Translations under genes and position numbers: made by a program
Part shown: piece after piece, positions 1 through 7,803 of the stretch
Layout of the letters: each line of letters opens with the position of its first letter
How positions within the stretch are numbered: the first letter of the stretch is position 1
Assembly: GCA_021154885.1 (NCBI GenBank)
Contig: JAJKHS010000143.1
Location: forward strand, 152,003-216,002
Source: Thermoanaerobaculum sp.
GTDB lineage: Bacteria; Acidobacteriota; Thermoanaerobaculia; Multivoradales; UBA5704
DNA length: 64,000 nt
Direction: 5' to 3'
The notes under the pieces: generated by a model
What the model was told of the DNA's origin: nothing
The model's database searches: none
The model's input: the letters and a program-made list of their open reading frames with translations, nothing else

Positions 1-182
1 GCCTCGTCGCAATTTTCGGTGAGGGCATCCCAGGCTGGAGCGAGGATCGCCAAGCTTGGCGCGAGGCGCCGCAGGCTCGCGACGGCTCGCCTCAAGCTCG
101 GCCGCTTCTTCGCAAACCTGACGAGAGTCGCCGCAACCTTGCCGCGAGGGATCTCAAGGCCGCTTCGCGCCGCCTTGAAGCT
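1..182. other. Window edge, no supported gene
   Basis: No convincing gene is visible here. On the minus strand the frame used by the end of ptuB stays open to the window edge after the ptuB stop, but it has no ATG or GTG start and reads as Arg/Ala/Leu-rich sequence typical of GC-rich antisense. It could be the 3' part of a longer arrangement cut by the edge. Confidence 0.4.
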
Positions 183-907
183 TCAGGCCCATGTGACGAT
201 CTCCGAATGAGCTCGCAGAGCCTTGAGGCATTCCTCATCGACGAGGAGATCTGCCTCCGGTCCTGCGGCGATCCTGAGAAGAGCCGCGAAGACTCCCGCG
301 AACGGATGGTTCCGGACTAACTTCTCGATCTCCTCCGCCTTCGTATCCTTTCCCGCCACCCTTAATTCGGCATAGCGGATCAGGAGCTGCTCGAGGCCTG
401 TCCAAGCAAAAGCTCGCCCTTGGTCAGTGTAGTACGGTTGAGGCCGAAGACGTCAATCGAGGGATCTCCCTTGGGAGACCTGGGCTCGAACCGGCCGGTC
501 GACGGAGAGAAGGAGAGATGATCCAGAGGCTCCTCCTCGCTCGGGTTCACCAGGAGCGGGGCGCCGGCTGCGTCGAGGGGGAACTGGTCGCGTTTGAAAT
601 TGCTGTTGCACCGCGAGCAGGCGATCAGGTAGTTGAGCCAGTCGAAGGCTCGCTCCGGGTAGACCGACTTGGGCCAGAAGTGCTCGATGGCGGTGCCCTC
701 GCTGTCCTCGCAATACATGCAGCGTTCGAGGCCGGAGGCCATCTTGCCCAGAGTCTCCCGGAGCTCTTGAAATGCTTTGTTGGACTGCTGGCGCCAGAGT
801 CTCGCTGCCTCGGCTCGTGGATCAGGCGAGACAGCAACCCCGTCCGAGCGGTCGCGGAGAAAGGTGAGAGTCTCAGTGCTGAGATCCAGCCGCTTCAGGC
901 GCTTCAT
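183..907 (-). pseudogene. ptuB: Septu-like HNH endonuclease PtuB, frameshifted
   Basis: This is the HNH nuclease partner of the ATPase upstream. The start ATG overlaps the ATPase stop by 4 bp. Residues 63-66 are CMYC, an E-H pair is at 75-76 and a second CxxC is at 97-100, the zinc-finger HNH arrangement of PtuB. The frame stops at 380, but a frame shifted by one base from the G run at 417-419 continues without a stop to 183 with helical, protein-like sequence (ends AHSEIVTWA). One inserted G would restore a single protein of about 240 residues. It is therefore a one-base deletion, a sequencing error in a short G run, or programmed slippage. The zinc finger is upstream of the shift. Confidence 0.7.
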
Positions 908-2229
908 TCGTTGATCGCTAGCGTACGCAGCGCCTGCTCCATGTCCGCACTCAAAGTCTGAGGAAGGCGCGATCGGAGCTCCTTGAGCTCTTCCCGCTCC
1001 TTGTCGCTGACTTTTCCCGACTGCAGAAGGGCTTCCAATTGAGCGACGCGCTCGCGCAGCCGCTCGGATTCACCGGAGTAGGGGGTATCGAGGCCGAAGA
1101 GCTCCGTCAGGACTGCGTCGTCGGCACCGCCGTTGACCACCGTATTGTAGAGAGCTTCAGACACGTGCTCGGCGGAACGGTTCTCGCCTGGAGCCGGCAG
1201 GCGGATCAGCCCTCTCGGGTCGGCGGCCTGGCAGACGAAGGGGCTATGGGTGGTGACAATGAATTGGATGTTGGGGAAATGACGCTTCAGCCAGAAGCCG
1301 ATCCCTTTCTGCCAGGAGACGTGAAGATGGAGGTCGACCTCATCGATTAAGACCACGCCCGAGTAGCCGATTTGTTGACAGGTACCAGAGGCCTCTACTA
1401 TCGTGTTTATATCCAGTAAATCGGCATGCCGGTCGAGTTGGCGCACGATATCCATGATGAGAGCGGCGGTGGTTCGGTATCCATCGCTCAATTCGGTCAG
1501 CGGTAGCCTTATCCCGCGTTGGCGTACCCATAAACCTTCAGAGTCTATGTTCTCGACAATGACATCATCTGGAAGAAGACCATCGTTAAGTAGAGAAAGG
1601 ACGGTTTTCTCGAGATGGTCAGCCCCGAGCTTCTTCTCAAGCCGACGTAGGTAAATTTCGCGAAGCCAGCTCACGGATTCCACTAAGGAGGCGTCCTCAC
1701 GGAAGAGAGTAACGAGGCCTGCAACTCTTCTTGGGCCTGCCATCAGACGTTGCGCTTCGCTGGCATGTCCAGTGAGGCGGCGATAGGGGCCATAGCCAGC
1801 GATAAACCATCCGAAGGGATCTCCTGACCAGGGCCCTTCGTGGTGATCACGCTCCAACTCTGCGAATTCGTGGCCCATCACTCCAGTAAGGCGTGGCTCG
1901 GCCCCGTTTGGGGTTGATGCCCATCGCAAAGCAATCGTGCTGGAGGTGGTTAGATAGTCCGTGTCCTCTTCCGTCGGCTCAACGAGGAGCTCAGTCTCCG
2001 CAATATCCCCACCAAGGGAAACCCAATTGGCGAAGCTGGGTACTAGAGCCTTGGCCTCTGGAGGCCCTGCCAGGGAGAGCGCAATAGCCTTGAGCAGAGT
2101 CGACTTGCCGGCTCCATTCCGCCCTGCAAGGACTGTCCAGCCAGCCAAGCTCCCATCAGGCCGGCTGAAGTCCAGGTCCACCTCTCGGAAGCCCCGGACG
2201 TTTTTGATCTTCACCCTTCGGACATGCAC
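904..2229 (-). CDS. ptuA: Septu-like AAA/SMC-type ATPase PtuA
   Basis: An ABC/SMC-like ATPase of the OLD/RecF-type AAA group. Walker A GRNGAGKST is at residues 36-44, a signature-like LSDGYRT at 247-253, Walker B VVLIDEVD at 292-299 and the H-loop TTHSP at 326-330. At 441 residues it lacks a Toprim nuclease domain and is followed by an HNH gene with ATGA overlap, which fits the two-gene Septu defence system, where the ATPase assembles with and controls the HNH nuclease. The assignment rests on domain order and pairing; another AAA-HNH defence type, such as a retron effector pair without its reverse transcriptase, remains possible. Confidence 0.75.
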   Translation of the reverse strand: MHVRRVKIKNVRGFREVDLDFSRPDGSLAGWTVLAGRNGAGKSTLLKAIALSLAGPPEAKALVPSFANWVSLGGDIAETELLVEPTEEDTDYLTTSSTIALRWASTPNGAEPRLTGVMGHEFAELERDHHEGPWSGDPFGWFIAGYGPYRRLTGHASEAQRLMAGPRRVAGLVTLFREDASLVESVSWLREIYLRRLEKKLGADHLEKTVLSLLNDGLLPDDVIVENIDSEGLWVRQRGIRLPLTELSDGYRTTAALIMDIVRQLDRHADLLDINTIVEASGTCQQIGYSGVVLIDEVDLHLHVSWQKGIGFWLKRHFPNIQFIVTTHSPFVCQAADPRGLIRLPAPGENRSAEHVSEALYNTVVNGGADDAVLTELFGLDTPYSGESERLRERVAQLEALLQSGKVSDKEREELKELRSRLPQTLSADMEQALRTLAINE

Positions 2230-2306
2230 CAGGAAATCCCCTTGAGCTAGCCTGCGTTCTAGTCAGCACACGGCCAGACGACTCTAGCCAACAGTATCCT
2301 ACCCCC

Positions 2307-3458
2307 ATGGACCCCCGCGCCACCGCCGCCCTTCTCAAATCCTGGGCCCTGGAATCCGGGTTCGACCGCGCCGGGGTGGCGGAGCTCGGTCCGCTGGACC
2401 ATGGGGATGTGCTGGTGCGGTGGCTGGAGCGCGGGGACCAGGCGGGGATGGAGTACCTGGGCCGCCGGCTGGAGGCGCGGCTCGATCCCTGGCAGATCTT
2501 TCCGGGGGCGCGGAGCGTCGTCTGCATGGCCCTCCAGTATCACCCTCTGTATGGAGAGGATGGGGAGCGGCAGCCGGAGCCCCGGGGGGACCTCTGGCGG
2601 CGGGTGGCCCGCTATGCCCGCGGGCAGGACTATCACGAGGTGATGGGCGAGCGGCTGCGCGTCCTGGAGGCCCGGGTCCGCGAGGCGTTCCCCGCCTGCG
2701 AGACCCGGTGTTACGTGGACACCGGCCCGGTGTTGGAGAGGGAGCTCGCGGCGCGGGCCGGCCTGGGGGCAGTGGGCAAGAACACGATGCTCCTCCATCC
2801 GGAGGGCGGCTCGTGGTTCCTCCTCGGCGAGCTGTTCCTCTCCTTGGACCTGGCACCGGATCAGCCGCTCGCGGACCTCTGCGGGAGTTGTACTCTCTGC
2901 CTCGACGCCTGCCCCACGGGGGCGCTCCCCGAGCCCTACCGCCTGGACAGCAACCGGTGCATCTCCTACTGGACGATCGAGCACCGCGGGCCGCTCCCGC
3001 CCGCGGCGCGGCGGATGGTGGGGGGATGGGTCTTCGGCTGCGACGTCTGCCAGGAGGTCTGTCCCTGGAACGCGGCGCCGGCCGGGGCGGTCCACCCGGA
3101 GATGGAGCTACCGCAAGAGCGCGGCGAGCTCACCCTGGAGCGGCTCCTGCGCCTCCCACGCGAGGAGTACGTCGAACGTTTCCGGGGGAGCCCCATGAAG
3201 CGGGCGAAGCTCGCGGGTCTGCAAAGGAACGCCGCGGTGGCGATGGGGAACCGGCTGGAGTCGCGCCACGTGGGGCCGCTCGCCGCGGCGCTGCGGGAGG
3301 GGGAGCCCCTGGTGCGCGTTCACGCCGCCTGGGCGCTGGGACGGATCGGGGGGACGGAGGCGTGGCGGTTTCTGGAGGAGGCGTTGGCAGAAGAAGAGGA
3401 TGGGGGGGTGCGGGCCGAGATCGAGTCGTCGCTCGGGGCCTCGCGCCCCCCTGTCTGA
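2307..3458 (+). CDS. queG: Epoxyqueuosine reductase QueG
   Basis: Catalyses the last step of queuosine biosynthesis, reduction of epoxyqueuosine in tRNA, using cobalamin and two 4Fe-4S clusters. The ferredoxin-like cluster motifs CGSCTLCLDACP (about residue 192) and CDVCQEVCPWN (about 245) are both present. The C-terminal 60 residues resemble PBS/HEAT repeats (HAAWALGRIGG), as in longer family members. Length 383 residues is normal. It ends 7 bp from the stop of the convergent surface-protein gene, with no clear terminator between them. Confidence 0.95.
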   Translation: MDPRATAALLKSWALESGFDRAGVAELGPLDHGDVLVRWLERGDQAGMEYLGRRLEARLDPWQIFPGARSVVCMALQYHPLYGEDGERQPEPRGDLWRRVARYARGQDYHEVMGERLRVLEARVREAFPACETRCYVDTGPVLERELAARAGLGAVGKNTMLLHPEGGSWFLLGELFLSLDLAPDQPLADLCGSCTLCLDACPTGALPEPYRLDSNRCISYWTIEHRGPLPPAARRMVGGWVFGCDVCQEVCPWNAAPAGAVHPEMELPQERGELTLERLLRLPREEYVERFRGSPMKRAKLAGLQRNAAVAMGNRLESRHVGPLAAALREGEPLVRVHAAWALGRIGGTEAWRFLEEALAEEEDGGVRAEIESSLGASRPPV

Positions 3459-3465
3459 CGCCGTT

Positions 3466-4173
3466 TCAGCGGCTGGCCCGCAGGCCGAGGGCGCCCGCCA
3501 GCGACAGCGCGCCGATGAGGCCGAGGAGCGGCAGGTCGCTCGCCGTGTTCGGCATGTGCCGGCTGCCCGTGCTGGTGCCGGTCGTGGTGGTGTCGTCCGT
3601 GGTCGTGGTGGCGCCGCCGTAGGAACCCGTGGAGGTGCCGGTGGTGCTGCCATTGTAGGAACCGGTCGTGCCCGTCGTGGTCCCGGTCGCGGTGGCTCCG
3701 GTGGTCCCGGAGTAGGCGCCGGTGGTACCGGTCGTGGTCCCGGTGGTCGTTCCGGTCGTGGTTCCGGTGGTGGTGCCGGTCGTTCCGGTCGCGGAGCCGG
3801 CCGTGCCGGTGGTCGTGCCCGTGCCGGTGGTCGTGCCGGTCACGGTGCCGTTGCGGCGGTCGGTGTTGGTGGTCGGATTGAGCGTCGGGTTGGTCTGGGG
3901 GTCGGTGGGGGCGGTGTTGTTCATGGTGCCCGTCGTGTCGGGCGAGCCGGTGGTTCCGGTCGTGCCGGTGGCCGTGCCCGTGGTGCCGTTGGCGCTGCTG
4001 CCGGTCGCGCTGGAGCCCATGGTGCCGCTGGTGCCGGTGCCAGAGCCCGTCGCGGTGCCGGTGCCGGTCGTGCCGGTGCCGGTCGTGCCGCTGGTGCCGC
4101 CGGTCTGGGCCAGGAGGCCGGTGGCCGTGGCGAGGACGAGAACCATGAGGAGCGTGAAGATCTGCCGTTTCAT
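3466..4173 (-). CDS. Secreted Thr/Gly-rich low-complexity protein with LPXTG-like tail
   Basis: A 235-residue protein with a signal peptide (MKRQIFTLLMVLVLATATGLLAQ), about 170 residues almost wholly of Thr, Gly and Ser in TGT-type repeats, and a C-terminal tail with MPNTAS, a hydrophobic segment and RASR at the end. The tail is laid out like a sortase or other surface-sorting signal. The start was chosen at 4173 because an AGGAGGG Shine-Dalgarno precedes it; a longer frame to 4278 has no such site. The repeat DNA (GGTCGTGCCGGT-like) is prone to length change. The function is unknown; a surface or matrix protein is an inference. Confidence 0.75.
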   Translation of the reverse strand: MKRQIFTLLMVLVLATATGLLAQTGGTSGTTGTGTTGTGTATGSGTGTSGTMGSSATGSSANGTTGTATGTTGTTGSPDTTGTMNNTAPTDPQTNPTLNPTTNTDRRNGTVTGTTTGTGTTTGTAGSATGTTGTTTGTTTGTTTGTTTGTTGAYSGTTGATATGTTTGTTGSYNGSTTGTSTGSYGGATTTTDDTTTTGTSTGSRHMPNTASDLPLLGLIGALSLAGALGLRASR

Positions 4174-4340
4174 TTTTACCCTCCTGCTGTCCTTCCTGTG
4201 GGCGATCCCGGAGAGGACCTGCTCGCGGGGACCATCCCCGCCGATCTCATTCAGGATCTTCTGCAATGAGGGTGCCATCCTCGTGGCGGCAGGGCTCCGG
4301 GAGGCGAGAAGGCCCGTGGAGCGGGCGTTTCAGCGGCGGA

Positions 4341-4369
4341 TTGACACCGGCCATGCCGCCCCCTATACT
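4341..4369 (+). promoter_or_regulatory. Strong sigma-70-type promoter for rpsA
   Basis: TTGACA at 4341-4346 and TATACT at 4364-4369 with exactly 17 bp between them, an almost consensus housekeeping promoter. It lies about 107 bp upstream of the rpsA start and would begin a leader at about 4376 that contains the palindrome at 4410-4427. Confidence 0.75.
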
Positions 4370-4409
4370 CGAAGGCCCGAGTTCTCAATGACTTAAGTAG
4401 AGCTCGATG

Positions 4410-4427
4410 CCCCCACGGCCGTGGGGG
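4410..4427 (+). promoter_or_regulatory. Perfect 18-nt palindrome in the rpsA leader
   Basis: CCCCCACGGCCGTGGGGG is a perfect palindrome within the predicted rpsA 5' leader, about 50 nt before the start codon and not followed by a T run. It could be an RNA hairpin for S1 autoregulation or a DNA-binding site. The role is inferred. Confidence 0.5.
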
Positions 4428-4475
4428 AACAGGCCCGAGAGCCTGAATCCAAGCCCAAGGAGGAAAGTTTTCATT

Positions 4476-6239
4476 ATGCCGGCCAGTGAAGAACTCGAGG
4501 ACCAGTCGTTGATGACGGCTGAGTCCGAGGATGAGCGGGACTCCGAGGAGTACCGCAAGCTCCTCGAGCTGTACGACGAGAGCATGCGCAATCTCACCGA
4601 GGGTGAGATCGTGACGGGACGCATCATCGGCGTCACGTCCAATGCCGTGATCGTCGACGTGGGGTACAAGTCCGAGGGCCTGATCCCCATCGAGGAGTTC
4701 ACCGACCGCGGCGGCGAGCTGTCCGTCAAGGTCGGTGAAGAGGTCGACGTCCTGCTCGAGAAGACCGAGGACCTCGAGGGGCACGTGCTGCTCTCGTACT
4801 CCAAGGCGCTGCGCATGCGCCGCTGGACCGAGGTGGAGCGGGCCTACAAGGATGGGCGAATCATCAAGGGCCGCATCACCGACCGCATCAAGGGCGGCCT
4901 GACGGTGGACGTGGGCCTGCGCGCCTTCCTGCCCGGGTCCCTGGTCGACATCAAGCCGGTCAAGAACCTGGAGTCGCTGCGCGGCCAGGAGCTGGAGTTC
5001 AAGGTGATCAGCCTGGACCGCCGGCGCAACAACATCGTGCTGTCGCGCAAGGCCGTGCTCGAGACCGAGCTGGTGAAGAAGAAGGCCGAGACGCTGAAGC
5101 GGCTGGAGGAGGGGGCGCGACTCCGAGGGACGGTGAAGAACATCACCGACTACGGGGTGTTCATCGACCTCGGCGGCATCGACGGCCTGCTGCACATCAC
5201 CGACATCTCTTGGGGGCGGGTCAACCACCCCTCGGAGCATTTCTCGGTGGGCGACGAGGTCGAGGTGGTGGTGCTCAAGTTCGACCCCGAGACCGAGCGC
5301 GTCTCCCTGGGCTACAAGCAGCGCAGCGACGACCCCTGGACGCTGGTGGACAAGAAGTACCCCATCGGCTCCCGCGTCAAGGGCCGGGTGGTCTCCATCG
5401 TCGACTACGGCGCCTTCGTGGAGATCGAGGAGGGCGTCGAGGGCCTCATCCACGTCAGCGAGATGTCGTGGACCAAGAAGGTCGTCAACCCTGCCAAGAT
5501 CCTGGAGGTGGGCGACGAGGTGGAGGCGATCGTCTCCGAGCTCGACATGGACCAGCGGCGCATCAGCCTGTCGCTGCGCCAGACCGAGCGCAACCCGTGG
5601 GAGGAGCTGGAGGACACCCACCCCGAGGGCAGCGTCATCGAGGGCAAGGTGCGCAACCTCACGGAGTTCGGCGCCTTCGTCGAGATCACCGAGGGCATCG
5701 ACGGCCTGATCCACGTCTCCGACATGAGCTGGACCAAACGGGTGAAGCACCCCAGCGAGGTGCTCAAGAAGGGCGACACGGTCAAGGCGCGGATCACCAA
5801 CATCGACGTCGAGAACCAGCGGGTCTCCCTCTCGATCAAGGAGTTCATGCCCAACGAGTGGGAGGATTTCGCCGAGCGCCACCGCCCCGGCGACACGCTC
5901 GACGGCCGGGTGGTCAACGTCACCGACTTCGGCCTCTTCATCGACATCTACAACGGTCTCGAGGGTCTGGCCCACGTCAGCGAGATCGACGTGCCGGCCG
6001 GCGCCAAGCTGGAAGACCACTTCAAGGTCGGCGACTGGGTGCGCACACGCATCCTGCGCATCGAGGAGGAGGAGAAGAAGGTCGGCCTCTCGATGCGGGG
6101 GGTGTCGCAGCCGTCCGAGGAGGAGCTCGCGGAGCTGCAGGCCGCGGCTGCGAAGAAGGGCGGTGAGGAAGGCGAGCCCCGCGGCAGGAAGCGCGAGGCT
6201 GATCACGAAGCTGACAAGGAGTCCGAGGAAGCGGAGTAG
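4476..6239 (+). CDS. rpsA: 30S ribosomal protein S1
   Basis: A 587-residue S1 protein with six S1 (OB-fold) RNA-binding domains in series. The last four carry the classic signatures DYGVFIDLGGIDGLLH, DYGAFVEIEEGVEGLIH, EFGAFVEITEGIDGLIH and DFGLFIDIYNGLEGLAH. It delivers mRNA to the 30S subunit. The tail is acidic and Lys/Glu-rich. The start at 4476 is preceded by AAGGAGGAAA; an upstream in-frame ATG at 4407 lies in the leader palindrome and has no ribosome site. It heads a co-directional run with the IHF/HU-like gene and lipid A genes. Confidence 0.96.
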   Translation: MPASEELEDQSLMTAESEDERDSEEYRKLLELYDESMRNLTEGEIVTGRIIGVTSNAVIVDVGYKSEGLIPIEEFTDRGGELSVKVGEEVDVLLEKTEDLEGHVLLSYSKALRMRRWTEVERAYKDGRIIKGRITDRIKGGLTVDVGLRAFLPGSLVDIKPVKNLESLRGQELEFKVISLDRRRNNIVLSRKAVLETELVKKKAETLKRLEEGARLRGTVKNITDYGVFIDLGGIDGLLHITDISWGRVNHPSEHFSVGDEVEVVVLKFDPETERVSLGYKQRSDDPWTLVDKKYPIGSRVKGRVVSIVDYGAFVEIEEGVEGLIHVSEMSWTKKVVNPAKILEVGDEVEAIVSELDMDQRRISLSLRQTERNPWEELEDTHPEGSVIEGKVRNLTEFGAFVEITEGIDGLIHVSDMSWTKRVKHPSEVLKKGDTVKARITNIDVENQRVSLSIKEFMPNEWEDFAERHRPGDTLDGRVVNVTDFGLFIDIYNGLEGLAHVSEIDVPAGAKLEDHFKVGDWVRTRILRIEEEEKKVGLSMRGVSQPSEEELAELQAAAAKKGGEEGEPRGRKREADHEADKESEEAE

Positions 6240-6256
6240 GTCTTGGGACCCGGACC

Positions 6257-6293
6257 GGCGGGGCCCTCCTTGCGAGGAGGCGGAGGCCCCGCC
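6257..6293 (+). other. Strong hairpin between rpsA and the IHF/HU gene
   Basis: GGCGGGGCC at 6257-6265 pairs with GGCCCCGCC at 6285-6293, with a second nested stem (CCTCC with GGAGG) in the loop. No T tract follows, so it is more likely an mRNA processing or stability element, or an attenuating stem, than a simple intrinsic terminator. Confidence 0.5.
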
Positions 6294-6320
6294 GTGGCCA
6301 TGAGAGAAAAGGGGTGGGAG

Positions 6321-6626
6321 ATGACGGTGCCCTTGAAAGACGGGATGACCAAGGCCGAGCTGGTCGAAGAGGTCGCCCGCACCACTCAACTCACCAAGAA
6401 GCACGCGGAGATCATCGTCAACACGGTATTCGACAGCATCGTCGATTCGCTCAAGGACGGGGAGAAGATCGAGCTCCGGGGTTTCGGCAGCTTCCGCATC
6501 CGCCATCGTGGCGCACGCACGGGCCGCAATCCCAAGACCGGCGACAAGGTGAAGGTTCCGCCCAAGCGGATCCCCTACTTCAAACCGGGCAAAGAGCTCA
6601 GGGAGCTCCTCAACGACGAGTGCTGA
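6321..6626 (+). CDS. HU/IHF family DNA-binding protein
   Basis: A 101-residue histone-like protein of the Bac_DNA_binding family. It has the helical N-terminus MTKAELVEEVA, the core LRGFGSFRIRHRGARTGRNPKTG with the DNA-bending arm, and the usual ending VPPKRIPYFKPGKELRELL. IHF-alpha-like proteins with short N-terminal extensions are known in Acidobacteria. The start at 6321 has a GGTGGGAG site; 6300 and 6345 are alternatives. It bends DNA and compacts the nucleoid. Confidence 0.92.
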   Translation: MTVPLKDGMTKAELVEEVARTTQLTKKHAEIIVNTVFDSIVDSLKDGEKIELRGFGSFRIRHRGARTGRNPKTGDKVKVPPKRIPYFKPGKELRELLNDEC

Positions 6627-6676
6627 AGCGGCCGGGCGTCCCTCACGCGGGCGCCCGCCGTTTCCCCAGGCCCCGG

Positions 6677-7168
6677 ATGCAACAGCTCTTCACTCCCTGG
6701 AGGTACTCCTACATCACCGCGAATCCGCAGGATTCCGACTGCTTCTTTTGTGCCGCGGGGCGTCAGCCCGACCATCCGGAGGGCCTGGTGGTCCACAAGG
6801 CGCGGCATCACCTGGTCATGCTCAACCTCCACCCCTACTCGAACGGCCATCTGATGGTGGCCCCCCTGGACCACCTGGCCTCGCCGCAGGAGAGCGGCCC
6901 GGAGGCCCAGGCCGAGCTCTGGCCGCTGGTGCTGAAAACTCAGCGCATCCTGGACGCGGCCTACCAGCCCCACGGCTTCAACCTGGGGATGAACCTGGGC
7001 AAGCCGGCCGGAGCGGGAGTGCCCGGACATTTTCATTTCCATCTCGTCCCCCGCTGGAATGGGGACACGAACTTCATGACGGTGCTGGCGGAGGTCCGGC
7101 TCGTGCCCGAGGACCTGCGCCATTCCCGCGAGCGCCTGCGGGCGCTCTTCGCGCGAGAGGAGGACTGA
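6677..7168 (+). CDS. HIT family nucleotide hydrolase/phosphorylase
   Basis: A 163-residue histidine-triad protein. The catalytic motif HFHFHLVPRW sits near residues 117-126, and CFFC near residue 23 resembles the zinc-binding pair of AP4A-phosphorylase-like HIT proteins (N-terminal PWRYSYI, NPYSNGHLMV-like core). The family hydrolyses or phosphorolyses dinucleoside polyphosphates or aminoacyl-adenylates. It starts 50 bp after the IHF/HU gene and abuts the next gene, so it is probably in the same operon. Confidence 0.9.
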   Translation: MQQLFTPWRYSYITANPQDSDCFFCAAGRQPDHPEGLVVHKARHHLVMLNLHPYSNGHLMVAPLDHLASPQESGPEAQAELWPLVLKTQRILDAAYQPHGFNLGMNLGKPAGAGVPGHFHFHLVPRWNGDTNFMTVLAEVRLVPEDLRHSRERLRALFAREED

Positions 7169-7594
7169 TTGGCCGAATCCGGTAGCACACCCGCCGCGGC
7201 GCAACCGGTGCCGCAGGCCGCCCGGCCGCGGGGAAACCCGGTCGTGGCGGTGCTCTCGGCCTGGCTGGTGCCGGGGCTGGGCCACGTCTATCTGAAGCGG
7301 CACCTGCGCGGGCTGGCCTTTTTCGTGCTGGTGATCGCCTCGCTGCTCATCGGCTGCAAGCTGGAGGGCAATCTCTACAAGGTCGTCCCCGGCGAGCCGC
7401 TCACCATCCTGGCGACGCTCGGCTCCATGGGCATGGGCTTCCCCTACTTCCTCCTCCGCTACGGCCTCCACTACGAGGGGAACGTGATGGGGGCAGGATA
7501 CGAGTACGGCACCGCCTTCCTGCTCACGGCGGGGCTGATGAACCTGCTGCTGGTGCTCGACGCCTGGGACATCGTCCGCGGCAAGAAGGAGTGA
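7169..7594 (+). CDS. Small membrane protein, DUF6677-like
   Basis: A 141-residue integral membrane protein using a TTG start directly after the HIT stop codon. After a Pro/Ala-rich N-terminus comes the TM2-like motif AWLVPGLGHVYLKRHLRGLAFF, then further hydrophobic segments near residues 48-65, 70-90 and 110-130. The WxxPGxGHxYL signature is shared with DUF6677/TM2-type proteins of unknown function. The context (HIT, lpxB, msbA) suggests an envelope role but proves none. Confidence 0.75.
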   Translation: MAESGSTPAAAQPVPQAARPRGNPVVAVLSAWLVPGLGHVYLKRHLRGLAFFVLVIASLLIGCKLEGNLYKVVPGEPLTILATLGSMGMGFPYFLLRYGLHYEGNVMGAGYEYGTAFLLTAGLMNLLLVLDAWDIVRGKKE

Positions 7595-7598
7595 CCCC

Positions 7599-7793
7599 GT
7601 GCTCAGCCATTTCCTCCTGATGGTGGTCTACGCGTTGATCGTGAGCCTGTTCTTCACCCTCCTCTGGCGCCGCGAGCGCAAGGAGCAGGTCAAGCTCTTC
7701 CTCCAGATCTTTCTCGGCATGGTGGGAGGCGGTCTGCTGGTGGCGTGGCTGATGTATCCGTTCCCTTCGGGTCCGCCGGCTCCGATCCCCTGA
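7599..7793 (+). CDS. Small two-helix membrane protein
   Basis: A 64-residue protein with a GTG start 4 bp after the previous stop. Two hydrophobic helices (about residues 4-22 and 36-53) are separated by the basic segment LWRRERKEQVK, and the tail is Pro-rich. It lies tightly between the DUF6677-like gene and lpxB. The family was not recognised; an accessory envelope or assembly role is only suggested by position. Confidence 0.65.
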   Translation: MLSHFLLMVVYALIVSLFFTLLWRRERKEQVKLFLQIFLGMVGGGLLVAWLMYPFPSGPPAPIP

Positions 7794-7803
7794 GCCTTCA
7801 GGC

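Noticed and set aside
19..210. 63-residue plus-strand frame at the window start
   Set aside because: Arg/Ala/Leu-rich, no ribosome site, and it overlaps the recovered 3' part of ptuB on the other strand.
4251..6506. Very long antisense open frame opposite rpsA
   Set aside because: It lies entirely against a clear S1 gene; the lack of stops follows from strong third-position GC bias, and it has no family motif or ribosome site.
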